From the NCBI RefSeq assembly GCF_015667795.1, contig NZ_JADPEL010000025.1:1-43657 (forward strand): DNA of 43,657 bases, read 5' to 3'. The notes beneath the pieces were generated by a model that saw only the letters and a list, made by a program, of their open reading frames with translations, did no database searches and had not been told where the DNA came from. This document shows, in pieces, positions 27,010 to 34,611 of the stretch. The stretch's first letter is position 1; every line of letters starts with the position of its first letter. This stretch comes from Clostridium sp. D53t1_180928_C8 (GTDB lineage: Bacteria; Bacillota; Clostridia; Clostridiales; Clostridiaceae). The translations under genes and the position numbers were made by a program.

Positions 27010-27036
27010 AAAAAATAGAGGTAAGTTTGTACCTCT
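27010..27036 (-). promoter_or_regulatory. Terminator-like hairpin in the leader of the NifV-like gene
   Basis: AGAGGTA (27017-27023) pairs with TACCTCT (27030-27036); on the minus strand it is followed by a T6 tract (complement of 27010-27015). It stands about 20 bases after the predicted start point and about 57 bases before the coding region, where it would act as an attenuator. No T-box or known riboswitch is visible. Confidence 0.5.
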
Positions 27037-27062
27037 TTATTTTATATATGTCTTTTTTTACC

Positions 27063-27091
27063 ATGATATCATATTTAATAAAATTTCTCAA
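27063..27091 (-). promoter_or_regulatory. Promoter of the NifV-like/aconitase pair
   Basis: TTGAGA (complement of 27086-27091), 17-base spacer, TATCAT (complement of 27063-27068). The rest of the 313-base gap between nrdD and this gene is AT-rich with no further gene visible. Confidence 0.55.
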
Positions 27092-27224
27092 TAAAAAAAG
27101 AAGATTTTTTTCTAAAAATTGCAAGTTTTTTATTTTTCACTTCATTTTAAAACAGTATCATTAGAGTAATCCCAGTTATAATCTTTAAATTTGCAATTAT
27201 TTTTATAATTCCTTCATTTCATTC

Positions 27225-27258
27225 AAAAAACCCCCATAAACATTTTCTATGAGGGTTT
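27225..27258 (-). terminator. Terminator of nrdD
   Basis: Plus-strand arms near 27230-27237 (CCCCCATA) and 27248-27255 (TATGAGGG) pair; the minus strand ends in a T6 run. It lies 9 bases past the nrdD stop. Confidence 0.8.
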
Positions 27259-27266
27259 TATAACAA

Positions 27267-29384
27267 CTATAGTATTTCATAATTGTTTTTATAACTTCCT
27301 GTATGAGATCTTCTATCAATCCTTTCTTCATACTTTCCTGGTCCAAATCTTTCATCAAGACTCAAATATCCTGTTACTCTAGATATTCCCTGTATATTTC
27401 TACTATTGCATTTGGAACATTTACTCTCACTACTTAATAAAGTTACTCCACAATCCTTACAATATCTAATATGAAAGTTTATTCCAATATAACTTATATC
27501 AGTATTTTTATATGCATAATTTATTATACTCATAATAACTTCTTCCGAAGGTGAATCATCAACTTCTATATATGATATATGCCCAGCATTACATAATTTG
27601 TGATAGGGGGCTTCTATATCAATTTTATTCTTTATTGATATGTTATAATTTACAGGAATATGAAAGCTATTAGTATAATAGTCTTTATCTGTTACACCTT
27701 TAATTATTCCAAATATTTTTTTATCCTGCTTTATAAATTTTCCTGATAATCCTTCTGCCGGGGTTGCATAACAACTCCAATTGAGGTTAGTTTCCTCTAC
27801 TAATCTATCTGTATATTCTCTTATAAATCCAATTATTTTTAATCCTAACTCCCTAGCCTCTTTATCTTCCCCATGATGTTTTTCTAATAAAGCATATAGC
27901 GTCTCTGCTAAACCAATAAATCCAATTCCCCATGTTCCTTGTTTAAGTATTGGCTCTATTGAATCTTCAGCTTCTAATCCCTCAGCTCCTCTCATAAGTC
28001 CCTGACCAGCTACAAATGGTAAATCTTTAACTTTCAAATTTTTAAGTATATTATATCTATGAATCAAAGCTTCCTTAGCTAATACTAATCTGTCTTTCAA
28101 TATTTCAAAAAACTTATCTATATCTTTATTAGCTTCTATTCCTATACGCGGAAGATTAATGGTTACAGGTGCTATATTCCCCCTACCTTTACATCCTGGT
28201 TCTCCATTAACATTTTTCATTAAATATGTGCGACATCCCATTGTTGCTGGCATATATCCTTTATCATAATATTCCTTATTAAAATCTGCATCTATATTCA
28301 TGAATGTTGGATTCATCCTTTTCGCTGCTACCTTACAAGCAAGTTCATATAGATAATAATATGGATCATTTAGCTCTCTATTTACTCCTTCTTTTACTCT
28401 AAAAATTATATTAGGAAATATAGGTTGCTCTCCCTTTCCTAACCCCTTTTCATACTCCTTTAAAAATATCTCACATACTAATGCTGCATTATGTGAATAT
28501 GGTATTCCTAAGTTTATAGAAGAAAATGGAACTTGAGAACCTGCACGTGAATGCATAGTATTTAAATTATATATAATTCCTTGCATAGCTTGATGTACTC
28601 GCATTCTTAATTTTTCTTCAACTACCTTCTCTAACTTTTCACCTTTAATTCCATAAGAAATTAATTCTTCTCTTATTTCCCTTCGTGTAGGCTCAATAAA
28701 TTCACCTAAATCATTATCAAAATCTGGATGTGATTGTCCTCCAAACATATCATTTTGTGTAGATTGAAGCAATATACATGATAATTCTGCGGCTGTTTCT
28801 ATACGTTTAGGTGGATTTATAGTTCCATACCCTGTATTAAAACCCTTTTTTAATATTTCTCCTGTAGGTATATGCAGACAATTTACAGTTAAATTATAAG
28901 AGTCAAGATCATGAAAATATACTTCTCCTACTTCATGAGCCTTCGCCAAATATTTAGGCATGTTGTAAAGATTATGCCATTTATTAGATTCTGAAGCTAT
29001 TCTTAATAATTTGGAACTGAAATTATTTCCGACATTTGCATTATCTCTATCTGTTTCCACACCTATTTTTTTTATTGCCTTCATCAAATCAGATTTAATT
29101 TCTCTAATTCTTGTTCTTTCTCTTCTATATGAAGAATAGGCCCTTTGAATATTCTTATGATTACTATCAACTAAAGCCTTTTCAACTAAATTTTGTACCT
29201 CTTCTACAGACATCTTTTCTTTTCTAGAAATTTCAATATATCCAATAACTCTTCTTATACATTCATCTATTTGGTTTTCCTCTAATTTATCCCCAATCTC
29301 GTCACTTGATTTTTTTATTGCATTAGCAATTTTATTAGAATCAAACTTTACCTCTCGTCCATCTCGTTTTACTATATATAACAA
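27267..29384 (-). CDS. nrdD: Anaerobic (class III) ribonucleoside-triphosphate reductase
   Basis: 705 residues. It makes deoxyribonucleotides without oxygen, using formate and a glycyl radical. The ATP-cone allosteric domain covers about 3-95 (IVKRDGREVKFDSNKIANAI...). The ten-stranded barrel includes CRTYLM and the NPTFMNID region. A zinc ribbon CKDCG...CSKC lies near 640-660, and the radical-bearing Gly672 is in RVTGYLS. It needs NrdG for activation. The start is TTG behind GGAGG. Two NrdR-box-like sites lie upstream. It is separated from nrdG by the aconitase pair. Confidence 0.95.
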   Translation of the reverse strand: MLYIVKRDGREVKFDSNKIANAIKKSSDEIGDKLEENQIDECIRRVIGYIEISRKEKMSVEEVQNLVEKALVDSNHKNIQRAYSSYRRERTRIREIKSDLMKAIKKIGVETDRDNANVGNNFSSKLLRIASESNKWHNLYNMPKYLAKAHEVGEVYFHDLDSYNLTVNCLHIPTGEILKKGFNTGYGTINPPKRIETAAELSCILLQSTQNDMFGGQSHPDFDNDLGEFIEPTRREIREELISYGIKGEKLEKVVEEKLRMRVHQAMQGIIYNLNTMHSRAGSQVPFSSINLGIPYSHNAALVCEIFLKEYEKGLGKGEQPIFPNIIFRVKEGVNRELNDPYYYLYELACKVAAKRMNPTFMNIDADFNKEYYDKGYMPATMGCRTYLMKNVNGEPGCKGRGNIAPVTINLPRIGIEANKDIDKFFEILKDRLVLAKEALIHRYNILKNLKVKDLPFVAGQGLMRGAEGLEAEDSIEPILKQGTWGIGFIGLAETLYALLEKHHGEDKEARELGLKIIGFIREYTDRLVEETNLNWSCYATPAEGLSGKFIKQDKKIFGIIKGVTDKDYYTNSFHIPVNYNISIKNKIDIEAPYHKLCNAGHISYIEVDDSPSEEVIMSIINYAYKNTDISYIGINFHIRYCKDCGVTLLSSESKCSKCNSRNIQGISRVTGYLSLDERFGPGKYEERIDRRSHTGSYKNNYEIL

Positions 29385-29407
29385 GATAACCGCCTCCTAT
29401 TAAATTG

Positions 29408-29452
29408 CACTATATATTGTATTTTTTAATGATAATATACAATATATAGTAT
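29408..29452. promoter_or_regulatory. Paired NrdR boxes upstream of nrdD
   Basis: CACTATATATTGTATT (29408-29423) and ATACAATATATAGTAT (29437-29452, the same motif in the other orientation) match the NrdR consensus ACACTATATATTGTGT closely. Centres are about 29 bases apart, near three helical turns. NrdR represses ribonucleotide reductase genes when dATP is plentiful. Confidence 0.75.
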
Positions 29453-29501
29453 ATAATTCTATTTTTACTTTTATACATATTCAAATTTTATAAAATAAAA
29501 C

Positions 29502-29543
29502 ATTATCAATAGTGATAATACTATTGTTATCACTATTGATAAT
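29502..29543. promoter_or_regulatory. Double palindromic operator in front of degV-padR
   Basis: A perfect 17-bp inverted repeat (29502-29518 with 29527-29543, 8-base spacer). Each arm is itself a dyad, TTATCA-4-TGATAA. The second overlaps the -35 of the degV promoter. This is the layout of two adjacent repressor sites. The PadR-type regulator encoded two genes down is the obvious candidate. Confidence 0.65.
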
Positions 29544-29563
29544 ATTATCTGTTATGATATACT
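29536..29563 (+). promoter_or_regulatory. Promoter of degV-padR
   Basis: TTGATA (29536-29541), 16-base spacer, TATACT (29558-29563). The -35 is inside the second operator dyad. Confidence 0.55.
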
Positions 29564-29599
29564 ATAGATTATATAATTAATTTATCGGAGGATTTTTTT

Positions 29600-30445
29600 A
29601 TGCAAAAAATTGCTTTAATAACTGATAGTGCATGCGATCTTGATTTAAATACATTAAAAGAGAATAATATAAATTTATTACCACTTAGGATAATTTACTC
29701 TAATGGTGATTATAGAGATAGAATAGATATTACACCACAAGAAGTATATGATAATTTAGAAAACGAAGTACCAAAAACGTCTCTTCCAAGTGCTCAAGAA
29801 ACAGAAGAAATTTTAACTAAATTAGAAACAGAAGGATATACTCACGTAATTTGTATTTCAATTTCTAGTGGACTTTCTGGTAGCTTTAATTCAATAAGAT
29901 TAGCTTTAGAAGACCATCCAAAACTTATTTCTTTTGTTTACGACTCAAAAATATTAGCTTATCCTCAAGGAGAAATAGTTTTAGAAGTTTCTAAGCTTAT
30001 AAAAGAAGGTAAAAGTTTCGAAGAAATAGTTCAAGAAATACCAAAAATAAGAAAAAGAGTTATTGGCTACTTTACTATTAATACATTAGAATACTTAAAA
30101 AAAGGCGGTAGAATTGGTAGACTTGCTGGAACTGTTGGCGAATTACTTAATCTTAAACCTATAATAACTACTGATGAAGATGGTGTATATTATAATGTTG
30201 CTAAAGTAAGAGGAAGAAAACAATCTTTATCTAAAATGACTGAATTATTAAAAGGATATTTAGAGAAAGGTAAATGTGAAGTTGCTGTTTTACATGCTGG
30301 TTGTGAGGATGAAGCTATTAAATATATGAGTTCACTTAAAGATCTACCAAATGTAGAGTCTATAAAAATTGCAGAAATTAGTCCTGCTCTTGGTATTCAT
30401 GGAGGCCCTGGATTAATAGGCTTCTCTGTAAAAATGGTTAAATAA
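29600..30445 (+). CDS. DegV-family fatty-acid-binding protein
   Basis: 281 residues. DegV/FakB fold: TDSACDLD near the N-terminus, then TSLPSAQE, SISSGLSGSFNS (the fatty-acid carboxylate-binding region), GGRIGRLAG, LNLKPIITTDEDG and the C-terminal HGGPGLIGF. Members with a FakA kinase feed exogenous fatty acids into phospholipid; no fakA is in the window. GGAGG lies 8 bases before the ATG. It is followed after 3 bases by padR, and both sit behind a strong operator. Confidence 0.88.
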   Translation: MQKIALITDSACDLDLNTLKENNINLLPLRIIYSNGDYRDRIDITPQEVYDNLENEVPKTSLPSAQETEEILTKLETEGYTHVICISISSGLSGSFNSIRLALEDHPKLISFVYDSKILAYPQGEIVLEVSKLIKEGKSFEEIVQEIPKIRKRVIGYFTINTLEYLKKGGRIGRLAGTVGELLNLKPIITTDEDGVYYNVAKVRGRKQSLSKMTELLKGYLEKGKCEVAVLHAGCEDEAIKYMSSLKDLPNVESIKIAEISPALGIHGGPGLIGFSVKMVK

Positions 30446-30448
30446 TCT

Positions 30449-30904
30449 ATGAGTGATTTCGATTTTAATAACCTTGAAGATTTAAAAGCTGAAGAAAAAA
30501 GATTACATGATGAATATAAAGCTAAACTTGCCGAAATAAAAAAAGTTCAAAAGGAAAAAGAAGCTGTTGGGCAAGTTTTTACTAAAGGCTTACTACCTAT
30601 TTATGTTCTTCATATCTTAAAATCCGGACCAACAAACGGTAATGAAATTTCTACTAAAGTTTCTGAAAGAACTAATGGATTATGGACTCCTAGTACCGGT
30701 GGAATATATCCCTTATTAAAGAAACTTGAAAAAGAAGGTTTAGTTATTGGCCAATGGGATGACCCTAAAAAGAAATTTCAAAAATTTTATTCTCTAACTC
30801 CACTAGGTGAAAAAGAATTTAACAATAGAAAGAACTTACTTAAACATAAAATAGAAGAGTCATTAAGAGTGTTTCAAATAGTTTATAAAGATCTTTATTT
30901 ATAA
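30449..30904 (+). CDS. PadR-family regulator with N-terminal coiled coil
   Basis: 151 residues. A charged helix (about 8-42, LKAEEKRLHDEYKAKLAEIKKVQKEKE) precedes the PadR winged helix (about 45-128: GLLPIYVLHILKSGPTNGNEIS, STGGIYPLLKKLEKEGLV, KKFQKFYSLTPLGEKEF). PadR proteins normally have a C-terminal dimerisation helix; here the N-terminal helix may add to it. It starts 3 bases after degV without a clear ribosome site, so translation is probably coupled. Likely an autorepressor through the upstream dyads, which is inference. Confidence 0.85.
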   Translation: MSDFDFNNLEDLKAEEKRLHDEYKAKLAEIKKVQKEKEAVGQVFTKGLLPIYVLHILKSGPTNGNEISTKVSERTNGLWTPSTGGIYPLLKKLEKEGLVIGQWDDPKKKFQKFYSLTPLGEKEFNNRKNLLKHKIEESLRVFQIVYKDLYL

Positions 30905-30940
30905 AAATACACCCAAGTAAATTCTTGGGTGTATTTTTGT
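30903..30940 (+). terminator. Terminator of degV-padR
   Basis: A perfect 15-bp stem (30903-30917 with 30924-30938) around a 6-base loop; the T-run is built into its end. It overlaps the padR stop. Confidence 0.85.
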
Positions 30941-30990
30941 TACTATTTATGTGCAAACTAATATAAACTTACTTAGGACGGTGTTAAAAT

Positions 30991-31194
30991 ATGAAAGGAA
31001 TGATACTAGATTATACTGGCAATGATGCTTTTATTCTATTAGAAGATGATTCTATTATAACAATGCCTTTAACATCTTTTGAAACACTTATGCCAATAGG
31101 TACCAATATAAGCTTATGTAATTTATATAATAAATCTTCAAATACCAATTATAAACCTTGCCAGATAATGAATAAAAACGTTGACTTTTTATAA
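30991..31194 (+). CDS. 67-residue hypothetical protein
   Basis: MKGMILDYTGNDAFILLEDDSIITMPLTSFETLMPIGTNISL, then a polar tail. AGGACGGTG precedes the ATG by 8 bases. The pattern KGxIL...AFILLEDDSIITMP...PIGTNI resembles the small beta-domain at the start of RsgI-type anti-sigma factors, but here it stands alone without a membrane segment. I do not recognise the family with confidence. It lies between padR and the TPP riboswitch of thiT, with no terminator before the riboswitch. Confidence 0.55.
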   Translation: MKGMILDYTGNDAFILLEDDSIITMPLTSFETLMPIGTNISLCNLYNKSSNTNYKPCQIMNKNVDFL

Positions 31195-31214
31195 ATCCTT
31201 ACCTAAAATTAAAT

Positions 31215-31371
31215 TATATTTTAGTTGCTAGGGGTGCCCTAAGGCTGAGAGATGAATTTTCATCAACCCTTTTAACCTGATCTGGATAATTCCAGCGTAG
31301 GAAAGCCACCATAGAATTTTATATTCTCATGTCCAAGGTACCTCTTACGCAAAATAAGGAGGTATTTTTTT
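31215..31371 (+). promoter_or_regulatory. TPP riboswitch with terminator over the thiT ribosome site
   Basis: The THI-box aptamer (about 31222-31310) has GGGGTGCCC, GGCTGAGA, ACCCTTTTAACCTGATCTGG and TTCCAGCGTAGG. The expression platform is a hairpin (31339-31347 with 31355-31364) followed by T7. Its right arm contains AAGGAGG, the thiT ribosome site, so one structure could both terminate transcription and block translation when TPP is bound. Confidence 0.95.
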
Positions 31372-32019
31372 ATGTCAAATTTTCTAGCAACACTATGTGA
31401 AAATTTTAAAACACTTTTTAGTAATCCACTTACACTAGTTACCCTATTAGGTTTTGCAATCCTATTAATTGCTTTTATAAAGTTTAAATCATTAAAATTT
31501 GATTCAAAATTAATAGCAAGAATAGGACTAGCCATTGCGCTTGCATTCATTTTAGATATGTTAAAAATCTATAGATTACCTAATGGTGGTGGAAGCATTT
31601 CTCTTGGAAGCATGATTCCTATAATGTTGATATCATTTATTTATGGTCCATCAATAGGTTTATTTACTGGATTTATATTTGGAGTATTTAAACTAATCCT
31701 TGATCCATATATATTAAATCCAATTCAAGTTTTATTTGATTATCCACTTCCCTTCATGGCTGTTGGTGTAGCTGGATTCTTTAGAAATAAATATGTAGGA
31801 GCTACTGTAGGAATGGTTCTAAGATTTGTATGCCATTTTATATCTGGTGTAGTATTCTTTGGTTCTTATGCTCCTGAAGGAATATCACCTATTATTTATT
31901 CACTAGCTGTAAATGGTTTTGCTGTAGGTGGCGAATTACTAATTTGCTTAATTTTATTAGCATTTTTACCTATAGAACGATTAATTAAAACATTAAAATC
32001 TAATATAATTTCAACATAA
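31372..32019 (+). CDS. thiT: Thiamine transporter S component ThiT (ECF type)
   Basis: 215 residues. About six membrane helices (near 18-38, 49-65, 80-100, 103-118, 125-150, 170-198). YRLPNGGGSISLGSMIPI at 67-84 is the ThiT signature; the conserved substrate-binding region with SGVVFFGSYAPEG follows. It binds thiamine and works with the shared EcfA-EcfA'-EcfT module, which is encoded elsewhere. The TPP riboswitch confirms the substrate. The ATG lies 7 bases after the T-run. Confidence 0.93.
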   Translation: MSNFLATLCENFKTLFSNPLTLVTLLGFAILLIAFIKFKSLKFDSKLIARIGLAIALAFILDMLKIYRLPNGGGSISLGSMIPIMLISFIYGPSIGLFTGFIFGVFKLILDPYILNPIQVLFDYPLPFMAVGVAGFFRNKYVGATVGMVLRFVCHFISGVVFFGSYAPEGISPIIYSLAVNGFAVGGELLICLILLAFLPIERLIKTLKSNIIST

Positions 32020-32060
32020 AAAAATATACCATATAGCTAAAAGCTATATGGTATATTTTT
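32020..32060. terminator. Bidirectional terminator between thiT and ferredoxin
   Basis: A perfect 19-bp stem (32020-32038 with 32042-32060) around AAA, with T-runs on both strands. It serves two convergent genes and overlaps the ferredoxin stop. Confidence 0.88.
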
Positions 32061-32247
32061 AATCTAGACTTATTGCATTTACTGGACAACTTGATTCTGC
32101 ATCTCTTGCATCATCTTCATTTTCAGAAGGAACAGGATCAGTTTTTGCTACTGCCTTTCCATCATCCTCCATTTCAAATACTGCAGGACATATTGATGGA
32201 CATAATCCACATCCTATACAAGTTTCCTTATCTACAGTTGCTTTCAT
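32059..32247 (-). CDS. Ferredoxin, single-cluster type
   Basis: 62 residues starting MKATVDKETC. CIGCGLC (Cys10, 13, 16) and Cys54 in SSCPVNAI ligate one 4Fe-4S cluster, as in the small Thermotoga-type ferredoxins; Cys20 is left over. The acidic centre (MEDDGKAVAKTDPVPSENEDDARDA) is typical. It is not the two-cluster clostridial ferredoxin. The ATG at 32247 has AAAGGGG 8 bases upstream; a longer frame from 32268 would contain that site. Confidence 0.9.
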   Translation of the reverse strand: MKATVDKETCIGCGLCPSICPAVFEMEDDGKAVAKTDPVPSENEDDARDAESSCPVNAISLD

Positions 32248-32324
32248 TCTTTTCAACCCCTTTAACAAATTTCAATACTATTATTTCCAAAGTTATGATA
32301 TGTTATGTAAGTTGAAAAATTTTT

Positions 32325-33149
32325 TTACCAATTATCAGGTTTGCTCTCTAATATATCTATATTCCACTCTTTAAATTCATTAACTGCTACAACATAATAT
32401 TTATTTTCTGTATTTTCTTTTTTATTTACTACTGTTATTAAAGTTTTAAAGTTAATACTATCATATCCTCTATTCTTTACAGTAACTACAATATCAAAAT
32501 CAGACTCATTATTATTTACTAATTCTATGTTAGGTGTAATTTGTTTTGCTTTTTCTATAAATGTATTTAAATCAGTAGAAAATATATACTTTAAACAATC
32601 AACATCAGTTCTTATATTTATTCCTACTTTACAGTTCTTAATATCACTACTTTTACCAGCAAGTTGTAATACATCTAAAATAGACTGATAATATATATAA
32701 TCAAAATCTCTAGGCTTTCTTATAAAAGAAAGATTTTTTATAATTCCCTCATCTAACCTTTTTGAAACTGAAAATGTATTTTCATCATTATAAAAGTTTC
32801 CTTCATCTGTTCCTACAACATAGTAAAATTCTTTTACTTCATCGCCTAAATCAAACTCAAACTTATAATCTGGTTCTAATACTGACTTATTTTCACTTAT
32901 CTTTGCCTTTGATAATAAATTATATATTTCCTTGATAGCACTTTCTTCAGTTACTATAAACTTAAATCCTGTATCTCTAGTACTTTGTATACTTATTTGT
33001 TCTACCTCACTAGAATTTAAGTAGTCAAAATAGTCATTTTTTAAACCTAATTTTTTCTCTATACCTTCTATTGCTGTGCATCCAGAGAAATTTAAGATAC
33101 CTATTATTAAAATCCCTAATAAAATATATCTTTTAAATATTCTTAACAT
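32325..33149 (-). CDS. Lipoprotein of unknown function
   Basis: 274 residues. The signal peptide (MLRIFKRYILLGILIIGILNFSGC) ends in a lipobox with Cys24. The mature part mixes beta strands (VEQISIQSTRDTGFKFIVTEESAIKEIYNLLSKAK, FEFDLGDEVKEFYYVVG) and ends FEIVV-type strands (FDIVVTVKNRGYDSINFKTLITVVN). The first half resembles lipoproteins that carry a small alpha/beta domain measuring residues around a peptide, but I cannot name the family. AAAAAGGAG is the ribosome site. Surface-anchored; role unknown. Confidence 0.6.
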   Translation of the reverse strand: MLRIFKRYILLGILIIGILNFSGCTAIEGIEKKLGLKNDYFDYLNSSEVEQISIQSTRDTGFKFIVTEESAIKEIYNLLSKAKISENKSVLEPDYKFEFDLGDEVKEFYYVVGTDEGNFYNDENTFSVSKRLDEGIIKNLSFIRKPRDFDYIYYQSILDVLQLAGKSSDIKNCKVGINIRTDVDCLKYIFSTDLNTFIEKAKQITPNIELVNNNESDFDIVVTVKNRGYDSINFKTLITVVNKKENTENKYYVVAVNEFKEWNIDILESKPDNW

Positions 33150-33182
33150 TTGTTTCTCCTTTTTACCTTCATACTAAAATAA

Positions 33183-33206
33183 TAGGAGAAGCTTATGCTT
33201 CTCCTA
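33183..33206 (-). terminator. Terminator after the three-part hypothetical gene
   Basis: TAGGAGAAGC (33183-33192) pairs with GCTTCTCCTA (33197-33206) around TTAT; the minus strand continues TTATTTTAG. It lies 105 bases past the stop codon at 33311. Confidence 0.7.
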
Positions 33207-33310
33207 ATAAAGATAATTATAATACTTTATTCCAATATTAGCAATTTAATTCCCACATTATCTTTTATTTTCCTTTAGTTATACCTATGTTTTATGCACT
33301 AAATTTCAAA

Positions 33311-34510
33311 CTATTGCATTGGAACAACAACAGTAGAATTTTTAAAATCGTAAAACATTAACCAACAACCATCATTATCTTTACCATTTAAGTTAACCCA
33401 AGTAACAAATCCTGTTCTTCCATCATAAGGTTGTTCATCTTTATCCTTCTTTCCTGGAATTGCATAAATTATATGTTTTAGATTTCCTTGAGAATCACAC
33501 TTATATCCAATCATAAAATATCCATGCTTCTTTATATAAGGATAATAATTCAACATTGGATAATAAGCTAATGTATATTTATTATAATCAGACATATTGC
33601 ACATTTCATGCAAGTCATGTACAGGTATCTTATACCATTTAGTATATTTTAATTCATCTATACTATCATAATCCCTGTCAAAGCCATCTACTATTGTTTC
33701 AAAATATTCTCCTATACTACCTCTTATCTTTCCAGTAGTAGGATTAAACTCCTTACTATCCTCTATTTCATCTTCATAATCTTCAAATTTGCCTCTCAAG
33801 TTCTCTCTTTGATAATATTCTTCCTTCGTTACTTTACCTTCATCATTATCTATAACCTTTTCTTCAGATCTCTTAATCTCTTCACTAATTATATCTTCAT
33901 TAATTGTATCTTCATTTACTTTAATTTCTTCTACAACTGTAACTTTTGCCTCTTCTATAACAGTATCCTCTATAGATTTCTCCTTAGATTCCTTAACCTT
34001 AATTTCCGGCTTTCTTTGTTCTTTTTTATGTTCTTTTTCTGCAACCTTTTCAGTTGCTCTTATTTTGACTTCCTTAGCCTTAACTACAGTGTAATTTTTC
34101 CAGTTTTCTGTTGGTTGCTGTCCATTTAAGAAACCACACATTACAAATACAGGTATTCCATCTTTAAATTTTGCTATCGCAGTACCAGATATCTTATCAA
34201 ATTGTATATCTAATCCACCAATATTTGATACATTGTATTCTTTTGTTACTTCAGCCTTACCTGTATCACTTACCTCTATTGGTCCCAAATTAACAATTTG
34301 CTTAATATCCTTTTTACAGCAAATAAGCATCATATAATAATTATCATTATCTTTTTTTAGATTCTGAGCATAAAAAGAAATTTTACATTTATCTCCTTTT
34401 GCCTCTATCTTAGAATATCCAGATAATGATTTATCACTGGAATTTGAGTATCCACGTTCGTCCTCCTGTAATATTACGAAGTTTCTATACAACCTATTAT
34501 TACTTGCCAT
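33311..34510 (-). CDS. Three-part protein of unknown function with charged linker
   Basis: 399 residues. An N-terminal beta-rich domain (about 1-135: SGYSKIEAKGDKCKISFYAQNL, MMLICCKKDIKQIVNLGPIEVSDTGKAEV, GIPVFVMCGFLNG) is followed by a repetitive charged linker (about 145-265, rich in Lys/Glu/Val/Ile) and a C-terminal globular domain (about 268-399, with PMLNYYPYIKKHGYFMIGYKCDSQGNLKHIIYAIPGKKDKDEQPYDGRTGFVTW). No signal peptide or membrane segment. I have seen this layout only in clostridia and cannot name a function. A sporulation role is possible: upstream, ACATATT then CATATAAT at 13-base spacing resembles a sigma-E promoter, but this is weak. Confidence 0.6.
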   Translation of the reverse strand: MASNNRLYRNFVILQEDERGYSNSSDKSLSGYSKIEAKGDKCKISFYAQNLKKDNDNYYMMLICCKKDIKQIVNLGPIEVSDTGKAEVTKEYNVSNIGGLDIQFDKISGTAIAKFKDGIPVFVMCGFLNGQQPTENWKNYTVVKAKEVKIRATEKVAEKEHKKEQRKPEIKVKESKEKSIEDTVIEEAKVTVVEEIKVNEDTINEDIISEEIKRSEEKVIDNDEGKVTKEEYYQRENLRGKFEDYEDEIEDSKEFNPTTGKIRGSIGEYFETIVDGFDRDYDSIDELKYTKWYKIPVHDLHEMCNMSDYNKYTLAYYPMLNYYPYIKKHGYFMIGYKCDSQGNLKHIIYAIPGKKDKDEQPYDGRTGFVTWVNLNGKDNDGCWLMFYDFKNSTVVVPMQ

Positions 34511-34611
34511 TCTCTAGAACCCCCACTTTATATTAATTCCATATATTATATGTTTTATATATTGAAATATGTTATTAATTTTAACAGTGAGTATTTTCAT
34601 TAATATCTAAA

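Noticed and set aside
27010-27036. T-box or known riboswitch before the NifV-like gene
   Set aside because: No GGTGG T-box, no aptamer core; only a simple hairpin with a T-run.
31272-31550. Minus-strand frame across the TPP switch and thiT start
   Set aside because: It is antisense to a certain riboswitch and gene, without a family pattern or ribosome site.
33809-34129. Plus-strand frame of 106 codons, very Phe-rich, resembling a membrane protein
   Set aside because: It is the complement of the Lys/Glu-rich linker of the minus-strand gene; the apparent hydrophobicity comes from reading GAA/AAA codons on the other strand.
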